A stretch of DNA of 51,849 nt, taken from positions 1 through 51,849 of IMG/VR virus record IMGVR_UViG_3300003691_000008; one strand, 5' to 3'. Below are positions 39,466 to 47,872 of this stretch, piece after piece. This DNA comes from a virus. Position 1 is the first letter of the stretch; every line of letters begins with the position of its first letter. The notes below the pieces were generated by a model. It was not told the origin of the DNA, did no database searches, and saw only the letters and a list, made by a program, of their open reading frames with translations. Both the position numbers and the translations under genes were made by a program.

Positions 39466-42400
39466 ATGTCAGATTTTTTTGATTTGGTGGCAAGCTTACA
39501 AGCAAGCGTTGACGATTTAGACAGTATTGTCTCGGGTGGCGATACTGAAACGGTGAGTGTTAATGGCGTGAGTAAGGACACTATCTCCAAAGCAATCAAA
39601 GATAAATTTACAGAATTGCTGACAGGTCAGCGTAGCGGCGTTATTAGTTTTACTACCTATGCCTTATTAGATGCGTATACACCAACAATCGAGCAACGAA
39701 CGGCCTCATTCAAAGTATCTAACGATACCAATACCTCACTTAACGGTTTTTACCATTGGGTAAGCGGTACTGCTTATGTTAAAGATGAAGATTTAGCTAA
39801 TGGAGTTGTTGTGTCTGACAACCTCGATGCAACAAGTGGTGATACTGTATTTACTGCAATAAATAACAGTGAAAGATCGATAGGTATTTTCGCAACAAAT
39901 TTAATGAATAACGGTATCTTTCAAGAAGGGCATTCGGGATGGAATAGCCAACGGTGGACAAGTTTTACGGTAAATGGGGTGTTTATAGGCGAGTCGAGTG
40001 GTGTTGGTTCGTGGTCATATACTCGAAGATACCCACCAATGAGCATCGGAAATCATTACTACTATAGTTATCACATACACACATCAAGAGCGTTGGAAGC
40101 TAGAGTTATTATACAAGGTGCTGAGGATTTACAGGCTATTGATGCGGGTATTTGGACTAGGGTGTCAGGTATTGTGGTTGGCACTAGTGCCACAGGTCAG
40201 GCTTTATTTGGGGCGTACGGTACAGCAGCAGGCGATATTATTAAAATGGATAATATCGTGTTACTCGATTTAACCGCTACCTTTGGCGTGGGTGTTGAGC
40301 CTAGTGTATTAGAAGTTGATACGCTAATGAAAGCATACCAAAATCATTACTTTGATGGTGATGCATCGTTGGTGAATAGTAAAAGTATCATGCCACTCAA
40401 TGATATTAATCGAACTAACTCGATTAATATCACTAAACTAATACCGTTAGCCTCTGGATATTATGACAGTGGCAGTGCCAGGTTGGCAGTGCCACAAAAT
40501 TTGAGAGTGGGCGGTATCAGTGTTTCATACCAAACATGCTTGAACCAATGGCGAGAAGATAGATTTATTTCAAATGACACCGCAAACTGGGATATGGCAA
40601 AATACTGGTTAAGCGAAATAAATAACGTAGACTTATATAAACAAAACACAGGTTACGGTGTAGTAGGCTCAGGCCTATACGTTGACTTGGGTACTGAAAT
40701 TATTGAGTCTTATTCGGGAGATGTGTACTTTGAATTTGTCATGAAAGCATCATCTAATAATCCAACACCTGATTTAACACAGTTATATGGTGTTGGACTA
40801 ACTTCACCATCATCTTTTAAAACTTATCTAAGACGAAGATTTGCCTCACGGTTTGAATTTACAGTATATGACAGCAACGGCACTAGACATATTGCACAAA
40901 TGGATACTGAAGTTGATAAACCAACTCACATGATTATTTTTATTGTTGGGGAAGTGCTTACTTATTGTGTTAATGGCGTGATAATCGGTACCATGCCGAT
41001 AGTCGGGGGCATGAAAGAATACCCAGGCCAATCGGCATGGTTAAGAACACTAGAAAGTACCTACTTATTTAGAGTGGGGAGCACTACCAACATAAACCCA
41101 GAAGAACGCTTTAACAACGGTAAACCATTGGAGTACGTTGCTACAGATGCCATTTATGAAACTAAAACAGACGGTATTAATCCTGAATATTTAAAGGATA
41201 ATGTCAGTAAATTATATTTAGATTATATTGATGCAAGCGCTACGTTAATCACTGAAAACCCATACCCTAATGAGGTTATAGGCTCAGGCCCACCGAGTAT
41301 TATTCCTCAGTTTATCAGGCAACGTTATTTCGACACCTTATCGAAGGTAGAGCACATAGCCTTTGGCCGTGGTACTTTAGCCGATTGGTATTCATTAAGC
41401 ACATCGAGAGAAGTCGATAACAAACAGGAAATACTTGTATCAGGCGCTAATATCAAGACGATTAACAATGTGTCTGTTCTCGGTGGAGGTAATCTTACAG
41501 TCGGTGATGGTGGTGTGTCAGTTGAAACCAAGGAAGCCGAAAATGTCACCGCTTACGGCGCGGTAGGTAATGGCATTGTCAACGATACCGTAGCTATTAA
41601 AGCGGCACAGGCAGTAGCAAAAGTGAGTGGTGTCCCCGTAGTATTCCCCGGTAATAAAGAATACCTTATTACTGAGGGGTTAATTCTGGAAAACGGTATG
41701 GAGCTACTTGCGTTTAGTGGCGCTAAACTTAAAAGACCTGTGCCGGTTACTCAATATTTAGCGGCTGATATGGTTATTGGGCAAACTTTTGCCATTGTTT
41801 CTAACGGCTCTGCCTATGCTGTAGGTGTTGAGTTGGCAATACTCAAGCTAATTAGTGGCGGCGTAACTCACGGAATAATTAATGATATTGTCGGCAATAC
41901 TTTATATTTTACACCGCGGCCTGGCTATTCTGGTGCTGTTGCAAATCACAAAGTCGCAGAAGGTGCGATGGTAACAACTGCTTTTTCGATGGTTACGACA
42001 AACAAAACAGTCGACACAGTAAACAATATTGTTGATGGTTTCAGTTTTGTTACTCAATCACAACCATCTGATCCTGATTATTATTTTTTAGCTATTATTC
42101 ACTTTAATGCTGAAAGTGCCAATGCAACCATTCAGAATAATAAAATAGATGGCTCAGGCTCAGATGGTATATCACTGCAATGTCGTGACCGTATGATATT
42201 TAGGAATAATGAATTAACTGACATTAACACTAATGCAATACATTTTGGCTCAACCGGTACTGAAATTATCATTGATGATAACAAAATAACGAGAGCAGGT
42301 CGAAACGGCGTATTTCATTGCTACAATAACGACAGGGTTACCATTACTAATAATCATTTTACTGAGTGTAAGTGGGGTGTTGCTGAAATGGATTCGCAAG

Positions 42401-42915
42401 ACTTTCTTGGTGATAGGAACTCAATTATTGCTCACAACACTTTTGAAAATTGTGAGTTGGGTATAGGTATCAATGGTGGTTACGGTATAACAATTGACAC
42501 TAATATATTCACAAAAATGGAATTAAACGCGAGAGGTGTAGAAATATCAAGTTCGTATAAAGGTGCTGTAAATGTAAAAGGTAATACTTTTTCTGAGTTT
42601 AAGGCTAACTATGTTGGTGATTGTATTACAGTTAATGATGCTGCGAACTGTAATATTAACGGCAACATAATTAGTGAATTTGTCGGCTCGGGTATACCTA
42701 TTCATTTACAAGATACTAATGGCCAGTGTGACCGCATTATGGTTAGTGGAAATAATATTGAAAGTTCGGGATTGATTGGTATTAAAGCATCAAACACGTT
42801 GAACTGTATGATTTCCCCTAACATCATAAAAGTAGCCACAGGCGGTACACCTGTATTATTAACAGGAACAAACTCAGGCTTGGTAGATTTGGGTAGTGTA
42901 AAAGTAAACTCTTAA
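39466..42915 (+). CDS. Tailspike/tail fibre with C-terminal beta-helix
   Basis: A 1149-aa protein. Residues 1-130 look like a fibre attachment region. The middle (about 150-600) contains a concanavalin/LamG-like stretch (GDVYFEFVMKASSNN, FTVYDSNGTRHIAQMD). The part from about 690 has the pectate-lyase-like opening VTAYGAVGNGIVNDTVAIKAAQ, followed by many Asn-rich rungs (TIQNNKIDGSGSDGI, IIIDDNKITRAGRNGV, VTITNNHFTECKWGV): a right-handed parallel beta-helix, as in depolymerising tailspikes. It probably binds or cleaves surface polysaccharide. Its place between the minor tail protein and the tip genes is unusual; fibres mostly follow J. Confidence 0.82.
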   Translation: MSDFFDLVASLQASVDDLDSIVSGGDTETVSVNGVSKDTISKAIKDKFTELLTGQRSGVISFTTYALLDAYTPTIEQRTASFKVSNDTNTSLNGFYHWVSGTAYVKDEDLANGVVVSDNLDATSGDTVFTAINNSERSIGIFATNLMNNGIFQEGHSGWNSQRWTSFTVNGVFIGESSGVGSWSYTRRYPPMSIGNHYYYSYHIHTSRALEARVIIQGAEDLQAIDAGIWTRVSGIVVGTSATGQALFGAYGTAAGDIIKMDNIVLLDLTATFGVGVEPSVLEVDTLMKAYQNHYFDGDASLVNSKSIMPLNDINRTNSINITKLIPLASGYYDSGSARLAVPQNLRVGGISVSYQTCLNQWREDRFISNDTANWDMAKYWLSEINNVDLYKQNTGYGVVGSGLYVDLGTEIIESYSGDVYFEFVMKASSNNPTPDLTQLYGVGLTSPSSFKTYLRRRFASRFEFTVYDSNGTRHIAQMDTEVDKPTHMIIFIVGEVLTYCVNGVIIGTMPIVGGMKEYPGQSAWLRTLESTYLFRVGSTTNINPEERFNNGKPLEYVATDAIYETKTDGINPEYLKDNVSKLYLDYIDASATLITENPYPNEVIGSGPPSIIPQFIRQRYFDTLSKVEHIAFGRGTLADWYSLSTSREVDNKQEILVSGANIKTINNVSVLGGGNLTVGDGGVSVETKEAENVTAYGAVGNGIVNDTVAIKAAQAVAKVSGVPVVFPGNKEYLITEGLILENGMELLAFSGAKLKRPVPVTQYLAADMVIGQTFAIVSNGSAYAVGVELAILKLISGGVTHGIINDIVGNTLYFTPRPGYSGAVANHKVAEGAMVTTAFSMVTTNKTVDTVNNIVDGFSFVTQSQPSDPDYYFLAIIHFNAESANATIQNNKIDGSGSDGISLQCRDRMIFRNNELTDINTNAIHFGSTGTEIIIDDNKITRAGRNGVFHCYNNDRVTITNNHFTECKWGVAEMDSQDFLGDRNSIIAHNTFENCELGIGINGGYGITIDTNIFTKMELNARGVEISSSYKGAVNVKGNTFSEFKANYVGDCITVNDAANCNINGNIISEFVGSGIPIHLQDTNGQCDRIMVSGNNIESSGLIGIKASNTLNCMISPNIIKVATGGTPVLLTGTNSGLVDLGSVKVNS

Positions 42916-42965
42916 TGTTATATCTTTTATCGTACACAAAATAACGCAATTCATAAGGTTTTAAC

Positions 42966-43478
42966 ATGAGTAATGTACTTCAAACCCTTTACGCCTCTGC
43001 CCCAGTAAATGATTTAATCATTCACACATTGGAGCTAAAAAACCCTGATTTTAACGTTGAGGGACATGTTGTCGGCTCGGTTCATTTAGTGCAAGGTTTT
43101 GATGATGTGACCGCCACGTTGGAAGATGCTACGAGCGCCACATTTAAATCGTCAGGGTTTGGTGTGTCATTGCCGCAAAAATCAATTAAAGGTCGTCAAG
43201 ATTTAAACTTTTCAATTGATAATGTCACCGGTGAAGTGCTTAAAGCCATTGATGCCGCCATTGAGGGAGGTAATAAAATCATTGTTATTTATCGCGCTTA
43301 TGCGGGCAGTGACTTAAGCGCACCAGGGCAACCCCCCATCGTTATGACAGCAACAGCAATTAAAGCGGATTTTTCTTCCGTTAGTATTAGTGCAAGCTTT
43401 CATGATTTAGTGAATAAAGCATGGCCGTTTCGTCGTTATACGCCCAACTTTGCACCGGGGCTTAAATATTATGGTTAA
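42966..43478 (+). CDS. DUF1833-type minor tail protein
   Basis: A 170-aa protein. NVLQTLYASAPVNDLIIHTLELKNPDF is the common opening of DUF1833 proteins, found before the NlpC/P60 gene in tail modules (the position of lambda L). AAGGTTTTAAC upstream of ATG 42966 is a moderate Shine-Dalgarno. It probably forms part of the tail tip. Confidence 0.8.
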   Translation: MSNVLQTLYASAPVNDLIIHTLELKNPDFNVEGHVVGSVHLVQGFDDVTATLEDATSATFKSSGFGVSLPQKSIKGRQDLNFSIDNVTGEVLKAIDAAIEGGNKIIVIYRAYAGSDLSAPGQPPIVMTATAIKADFSSVSISASFHDLVNKAWPFRRYTPNFAPGLKYYG

Positions 43479-43908
43479 TGTTGTTAATAATGTAGTTAAC
43501 AATAGTTTTGTTAGCCAACATTGGGCGGATAGTTACTTAACTATCCCTTATGTTGATGGTGGACGCGATCCTGTTATTGGTCTTGATTGTTGGGGCTTAG
43601 TGCGCGATGTATTGTACCAACATTTCAAATTACCTTTGTTAAAGGACTTTGGCGGTATTCATGCAGATGACAAAGCCAGTATGACGCGTGCTTATCGTCA
43701 CCTTAAAAACGCCTTTTCGCCTTGTAATCCAATAGAGGGGGCTATTGCGGCGGGGTTCAATGGTGACGCGTTAATTCATGTAGGCGTAGTTGTTGAAATT
43801 AACGGCTTGCATGTACTCCATACCAGCTCGAAGCATGGCATGAGTAAATGCAGTGTGCGCCGTTTTAATCGTTTATTCTCAAAAGTGAAATATTATGCTT
43901 ACAAGTGA
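43471..43908 (+). CDS. NlpC/P60-type tail tip peptidase (lambda K-like)
   Basis: 145 residues from ATG 43471, which overlaps the preceding stop (ATGGTTAATG). Candidate catalytic Cys40 in GLDCWGLVRDVL and His103 in ALIHVGVVVE match the NlpC/P60 cysteine peptidase pattern. Such proteins at the tail tip cut peptidoglycan cross-links for DNA entry. An in-frame start at 43450 would lie within the previous gene and is unlikely. Confidence 0.87.
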   Translation: MVNVVNNVVNNSFVSQHWADSYLTIPYVDGGRDPVIGLDCWGLVRDVLYQHFKLPLLKDFGGIHADDKASMTRAYRHLKNAFSPCNPIEGAIAAGFNGDALIHVGVVVEINGLHVLHTSSKHGMSKCSVRRFNRLFSKVKYYAYK

Positions 43909-46399
43909 AACCACAATATTAAAAAAAACTGTTAAACCGCAAATATTGGTTTTCCCAAACAAGTTGGATAATGAACTTTTTGAAACAAATAGTGGTGAAG
44001 TTGGGCAAACATTGCATAGCTGGTTAATTGATAACGTGCCTGCCTATATTGTGCAAGCAGTGCCATTATTTAGCGCTACGTTAAATAACCAGGCATTTGA
44101 GCAGACGCAATGGACGTCATATCAATTAAAATGCGGTGATACGTTAGCGTTAACGGTTGAAGCTAAAGGTTTAGTCATTTCCATGGCCATCATTGCCGTT
44201 ATTGCCGTTGGTGCGGCAGTGTATATGTCAAGTCAAATACCCGACAATTACAACAGCACAACGCCTGATGGCTCCTCTATTTATGATTCAAATGTACAAG
44301 GGAATAGACCACGTTTAATGGGGGTTATTCCTGAATTAGCCGGAAGACATAAAATATTCCCCGACCATTTAAACATGCCACGACGTGAATTCATTGATAA
44401 CGAACAATGGGTTTTCTTAATGTTAGCTGTGGGTGTTGGTGAGCATGAACTGAATGCAAATGAAATTTTTATAGGCGATACACCTGTTATAAATTATGCA
44501 GGTGATATTTTTTATGACATATTCCCACCAGGCGTAGATGTCACTAGCCATGAAGCCTTTAGAAATGTTTATACCAGTGCAGAGGTTGGTAGCACGTCGG
44601 GAACAGCTGGGATTGAATTGAAAGGCATAGTCTCAACCACCGGCGAAGGCTTTATTTGGACGTTTAATGGCAATACTATTACATGTTATAAAAAGCACAG
44701 TATACGCGGCTTAACTATGTTAAGAACCGAAACGTTCCCTTTTCCCGCAGGTAACATGATTACTATTACGGAAAGCGCCGCTAATAATGGCGACTATCGC
44801 GTAGTATCTGATGATGATTATAACGCCACGCTGCAAAAAGTAGATGCGCAAGGTGATGATGATAATTCGTGGACGTCATTTACTACCGCCTCTAAAGTTA
44901 CTGCGGTAATAAATGTTTCGGCGGGTGTAGGTGATGGCGAGTATAACGGCCCTTTTTATTCATGCCCTAAAAACGAAACCACTAACACTATTTGGTTAGA
45001 TTTTAAGTTGCCGCAAGGGTTAGGGGAAATATCAGACGAGGGTGATTTTTTAAGTCGAACTGTTAACATAAACATTCAATACCGAAAAGAAGGTGATATA
45101 GCGTGGACTGATATACCGTATTCCTTTACTAATTCAACCAATGACGAATTAGCTGAAACACTAAAAATTGATTTACCCAGTGCTATTCGCCCCGAAGTGC
45201 AGATAAAACGTGCTACAGGCGCAGAAGATGACACCCGTATTTATGACAAAGTTGAATGGACAGCGCTCAAGTCAGAATTAGATAGCGCCACCAGTTATGT
45301 AGACGTCACAACAATAGCGATTAAAGTTCGCGGCACTAATTCGTTATCAAACTCATCTGAGAATAAATTCAATGTAATTGCTACCCGTAAACTACCTATT
45401 TATATCGGTGGTGAGCAAAATGGCGGATGGACAGCGCCCCAAGCAACCACAGACATTGCCCCATTTTTCGCCCATGTTATTAAAGATGTAGGGCATAGTG
45501 ATCAGCAAATAGGGCTTGATGAAGTATCACGTTTACATAGTGTGTGGCAGGGCCGCAACGATGAATTTAACGCGGTCTTTGATAATGACAGCACCTTGTT
45601 TAATGTCTTAAAAAGAGTGTTGTCGGCAGGCTTTGCTGAGCCAACACTCGACTATGGGCAAATAATCCCCGTACGTGACGAGCCGCGTACGGGCTTTGAT
45701 TACATGTATCAGCCTGAGAACATGAAAACCCCGCTTAAGCGTGAAACAAAACTGTTTGACCCCGACGAGCCTGACGGTATTGAAGTCGAATATTTTAGTC
45801 ATATAACCTGGAAACCTGAAACCGTACTTTGTTTGCTGGGTGATGAATTAGGCATTAAACCTAAAAAAGTGCGTGCTTTTGGTATCACCAATAAAGCTAA
45901 AGCGTGGCAATTCGGTATGCGTAAACGCCGAGAAATACGTTATCGCCGCACTAAATATAATTTCACCACTGAAATGGATGCGCTTAACAGTAGTTATTTA
46001 AGTTATGACGCATTGGCCGACGACATACCAGGTTATTCGCAAACGGGTAAAGTGATTGGTGTTAAGGGTAGAGAACTTGCACTAAGTGAGCCGCTTGAAT
46101 GGAACAGTGGGACACATTTTATATCACTACGAAAACCCGATGGTACGTTATCAGGACCCTATATTTGCACCGTGAATAGTGTTGAAGACAGCGTACTACT
46201 AACAACCGACTTAGACTTTACCCCAGATTGTTCGGGCCGGATGGAATTATCAATCTTTCAATTTGGTGTGGCTAATAGATGGTGTTTACCTGCGCTAATC
46301 ATGGACATTAAACCCAGTGGCACAGAGAAAGTGAGCGTAACAGCCGTTAATTATGATGCTCGGGTTTATGCGGATGATGATAATTCGCCGCCTGTGTAA
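43895..46399 (+). CDS. Tail tip/host-specificity protein (lambda J-like)
   Basis: An 834-aa protein. Residues 1-90 resemble a lambda I-type/ubiquitin-like N-terminus fused to J, followed by a hydrophobic stretch (residues 88-108, LVISMAIIAVIAVGAAVYM). The mid region with NRPRLMGVIPELAGRHKIFPDHLN and LAVGVGEHELNANEIFIGDTPV matches the tail-tip J family; YFSHITWKPETVLC is also J-like. It lacks the long C-terminal fibronectin repeats of lambda J, consistent with receptor binding being done by the separate spike at 39466. Confidence 0.82.
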   Translation: MLTSETTILKKTVKPQILVFPNKLDNELFETNSGEVGQTLHSWLIDNVPAYIVQAVPLFSATLNNQAFEQTQWTSYQLKCGDTLALTVEAKGLVISMAIIAVIAVGAAVYMSSQIPDNYNSTTPDGSSIYDSNVQGNRPRLMGVIPELAGRHKIFPDHLNMPRREFIDNEQWVFLMLAVGVGEHELNANEIFIGDTPVINYAGDIFYDIFPPGVDVTSHEAFRNVYTSAEVGSTSGTAGIELKGIVSTTGEGFIWTFNGNTITCYKKHSIRGLTMLRTETFPFPAGNMITITESAANNGDYRVVSDDDYNATLQKVDAQGDDDNSWTSFTTASKVTAVINVSAGVGDGEYNGPFYSCPKNETTNTIWLDFKLPQGLGEISDEGDFLSRTVNINIQYRKEGDIAWTDIPYSFTNSTNDELAETLKIDLPSAIRPEVQIKRATGAEDDTRIYDKVEWTALKSELDSATSYVDVTTIAIKVRGTNSLSNSSENKFNVIATRKLPIYIGGEQNGGWTAPQATTDIAPFFAHVIKDVGHSDQQIGLDEVSRLHSVWQGRNDEFNAVFDNDSTLFNVLKRVLSAGFAEPTLDYGQIIPVRDEPRTGFDYMYQPENMKTPLKRETKLFDPDEPDGIEVEYFSHITWKPETVLCLLGDELGIKPKKVRAFGITNKAKAWQFGMRKRREIRYRRTKYNFTTEMDALNSSYLSYDALADDIPGYSQTGKVIGVKGRELALSEPLEWNSGTHFISLRKPDGTLSGPYICTVNSVEDSVLLTTDLDFTPDCSGRMELSIFQFGVANRWCLPALIMDIKPSGTEKVSVTAVNYDARVYADDDNSPPV

Positions 46400-46458
46400 T
46401 GGCGTAATAAATACAATGTATTTACTAAGTAAGTATTAAATAACTCTTTGGAGGGTTT

Positions 46459-46878
46459 ATGGGTTTTTTTGATGGTTGGTTATCTGGCCCCGCTTCACCT
46501 ATTGAGGCAATAGGCAAAGCGGGTGATTCTTTATTTACTTCCGACGAGGAACGTTTGCAGTTAAGTAATGATTTAGAAGAGATAAAGCAAAAGCCGCATT
46601 TAATGCAAGCTTTAGCGAATGTTACCGCCGCAAATCATAGAAGTGTTTTTGTTGCGGGTGGCCGTCCGGCGCTTTTATGGGTTGCTGCGCTCGGGTTGTT
46701 TTTCTTTTTTCCTGTCAAATATGCTTTTGGCACTATGTTATGGATAAGGCATTCTTGGGATGCTGATAAGTTGTTAGCTTTTCCGTTTTCGGGGGATGGA
46801 TTAATGGAGTTGGTTGGCATGTTGTTGGGGCTTGGGCTTATGCGAACAGCCGAAAAATTAACAGGTAAAGCTAAGTAA
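46459..46878 (+). CDS. Holin, three-TM GTA/Mu-like type
   Basis: A 139-aa protein. A soluble N-terminus with SDEERLQLSNDLEEIKQ is followed by NHRSVFVAGGRPALLWVAALGLFFFF and two more hydrophobic segments (about 82-95 and 117-131): the 3TM holin type (GTA_holin_3TM). GGAGGG before ATG 46459. It would make the membrane lesion through which the GH108 endolysin, encoded 25 kb upstream, escapes. The separated placement is unusual but was chosen by motif. Confidence 0.82.
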   Translation: MGFFDGWLSGPASPIEAIGKAGDSLFTSDEERLQLSNDLEEIKQKPHLMQALANVTAANHRSVFVAGGRPALLWVAALGLFFFFPVKYAFGTMLWIRHSWDADKLLAFPFSGDGLMELVGMLLGLGLMRTAEKLTGKAK

Positions 46879-46914
46879 CCAAGCAGTGCATTGTCATTGA
46901 AAACAGTGGGGTTT

Positions 46915-47142
46915 ATGATCAGCAAAGATTACATTAACCACGAATTGATTTTCACAGGCTTTGGTTCAGATGGCATACACCTACTTTATAGAGAGTACAC
47001 GTTTAATGACATGGCTCGCACCGCATTTCAGCAAGAGTTGGTATACCCTATTAACTCAAAAGAAATAAGATTCAGGAATTACAATATTAAAGTAGCACCC
47101 AAACTACCATCAGAACTAACATACACGGTAATGTCTGAATAA
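46915..47142 (+). CDS. Small terminal late protein, unknown
   Basis: 75 residues from ATG 46915 (MISKDYINHELIFTG) with GTGGGG 6-7 nt upstream; a TTG at 46891 is in frame but lacks a Shine-Dalgarno. The family is not recognised. The last gene of the prophage, at the place where Mu carries its mom/com modification genes; it resembles neither in size nor motif. Confidence 0.55.
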   Translation: MISKDYINHELIFTGFGSDGIHLLYREYTFNDMARTAFQQELVYPINSKEIRFRNYNIKVAPKLPSELTYTVMSE

Positions 47143-47176
47143 GAATAAACCTGGGAAGCTGTTCAAAGATTAATTA

Positions 47177-47209
47177 AAAAGACCATCGAGCGTAAGCAAG
47201 ATGGTCTTT
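47177..47209 (+). terminator. Terminator at the end of the late operon
   Basis: AAAGACCATC (47178-47187)/GATGGTCTTT (47200-47209) is a perfect 10-bp stem with a 12-nt loop. The T-run is short (TTTC), but flanking A5 and T3 allow either direction. It marks the end of prophage transcription. Confidence 0.75.
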
Positions 47210-47241
47210 CATTATGTGCAAAAGTGTTTCATTATACGCAA
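47207..47241. repeat. 15-bp repeat pair at the prophage right end
   Basis: TTTCATTATGTGCAA (47207-47221) and TTTCATTATACGCAA (47227-47241) are 13/15 identical and 20 bp apart (two helical turns). Read inward from the right, the end is TGTTGCG..., i.e. ends in CA on the plus strand, as expected for TG...CA termini. The most likely right end of the element is about 47243. Confidence 0.55.
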
Positions 47242-47293
47242 CAATTAGTTTTCTCAGTTATCGCAGTTTTATAACTAAGTTTTCGCGCTCGGC

Positions 47294-47333
47294 ATCATTT
47301 TGCCCCTTAACGAGGGCTTTAGCATTACTTGGA
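47294..47333 (+). other. 3' half of an attC-like site right of the prophage
   Basis: CATTTTGCCCCTTAACGAGGGCTTTAGC ends in a core one base from the GTTAGC of canonical attC sites and precedes the next small ORF by 12 bp. No matching 5' half lies between it and the prophage end, so the site is a partial one. Confidence 0.5.
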
Positions 47334-47339
47334 ACATTT

Positions 47340-47750
47340 ATGGAAGAATCTAACTTTTTATGGGAGCACTTTAAGCTTCACGCAGATCAAAGAATTAAAG
47401 CATTTAATTTTTTTGTTATATTATCAATTTTTGCAGATGGTGGTGTGTTCACTGCTATAGCTAAAAGCTTCCCCCCATATTTGTTGATTGTCTTAGGTTT
47501 TTTTATAATCGTATTATCAGGAATTTTTTGGATACTGGATATCCGCTCTCATAACTTGGTAAAGCTCTCTTATAAAGGGCTTAAAAAATATGAATCATCA
47601 TTGGCTATTGAAAGTAGACTTTTTACTTTAGATTCAAGAAGGAAAAAAGGAATTTTCAGTTACACGAAAGCATTTGCACTTTTATTTAGCCTTCAAACTG
47701 CATTCGGCTTATTTGTTATGACACTAGGCTTGGTTAAAGCGTTATGCTAA
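47340..47750 (+). CDS. Small membrane protein (cassette ORF right of the prophage)
   Basis: 136 residues from ATG 47340 (MEESNFLWEHFKLHADQR). The open frame extends upstream to 47214 but that part is prophage end and attC-like sequence. Three hydrophobic segments are seen: residues 24-40, 47-67, and 112-132. No family recognised. It is followed by GCTAAGCACTTCAAACGGA, an attC-like 5' half, then the 17-bp repeat shared with 7324-7340. It most likely is another integron-type cassette. Confidence 0.6.
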   Translation: MEESNFLWEHFKLHADQRIKAFNFFVILSIFADGGVFTAIAKSFPPYLLIVLGFFIIVLSGIFWILDIRSHNLVKLSYKGLKKYESSLAIESRLFTLDSRRKKGIFSYTKAFALLFSLQTAFGLFVMTLGLVKALC

Positions 47751-47764
47751 GCACTTCAAACGGA

Positions 47765-47781
47765 ACAAAACCTAATCCGAA
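47765..47781 (+). repeat. 17-bp repeat ACAAAACCTAATCCGAA, right copy
   Basis: Identical to 7324-7340. It lies between the last cassette ORF and the convergent integrase gene. AAACGGAACAAAAC directly before it looks like an attC 5' half. Confidence 0.65.
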
Positions 47782-47872
47782 GTCTCGATTGTCTTTAAAA
47801 GCTAATGTCTCGAATGTGGTAAATGTGATCATTAGCAATGTGCAATACATCCAACTATGAGAGGGATTAATT

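Larger units (their letters stand above)
8421..47243. mobile_element. Transposable Mu-type prophage (Mu-like transposition/head, siphovirus-type tail)
   Basis: The boundaries are inferred and good to perhaps 40 bp. The left tip carries three 10-bp direct repeats (8421-8450) and the right tip a 15-bp repeat spaced 20 bp (47207-47241); both look like transposase-binding arrays. Cassette/attC-like DNA lies outside both. Contents: a leftward early operon (Ner-like, transposase, B-like ATPase, HU, GemA, Mor), a rightward lysogenic cargo block, and rightward late genes from lysis to holin. I see no broken essential gene, so it may be functional. I could not identify the 5-bp target duplication that Mu-type insertion should leave. 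Confidence 0.85.

Noticed and set aside
46915-47142. Mom/Com-type DNA modification gene at the prophage right end
   Set aside because: The position matches Mu mom, but the 75-aa product has neither the Com zinc finger nor the size or motifs of Mom.
8416-47248. 5-bp target-site duplication around the prophage
   Set aside because: Several candidate end placements were tried (TG starts at 8421, 8431, 8439 against CA ends near 47240-47243) and none gave a matching pentamer, so no duplication is claimed.
47214-47339. N-terminal extension of the cassette ORF at 47340
   Set aside because: It would start in the prophage terminal repeat and cross attC-like DNA; the internal ATG fits the cassette structure better.
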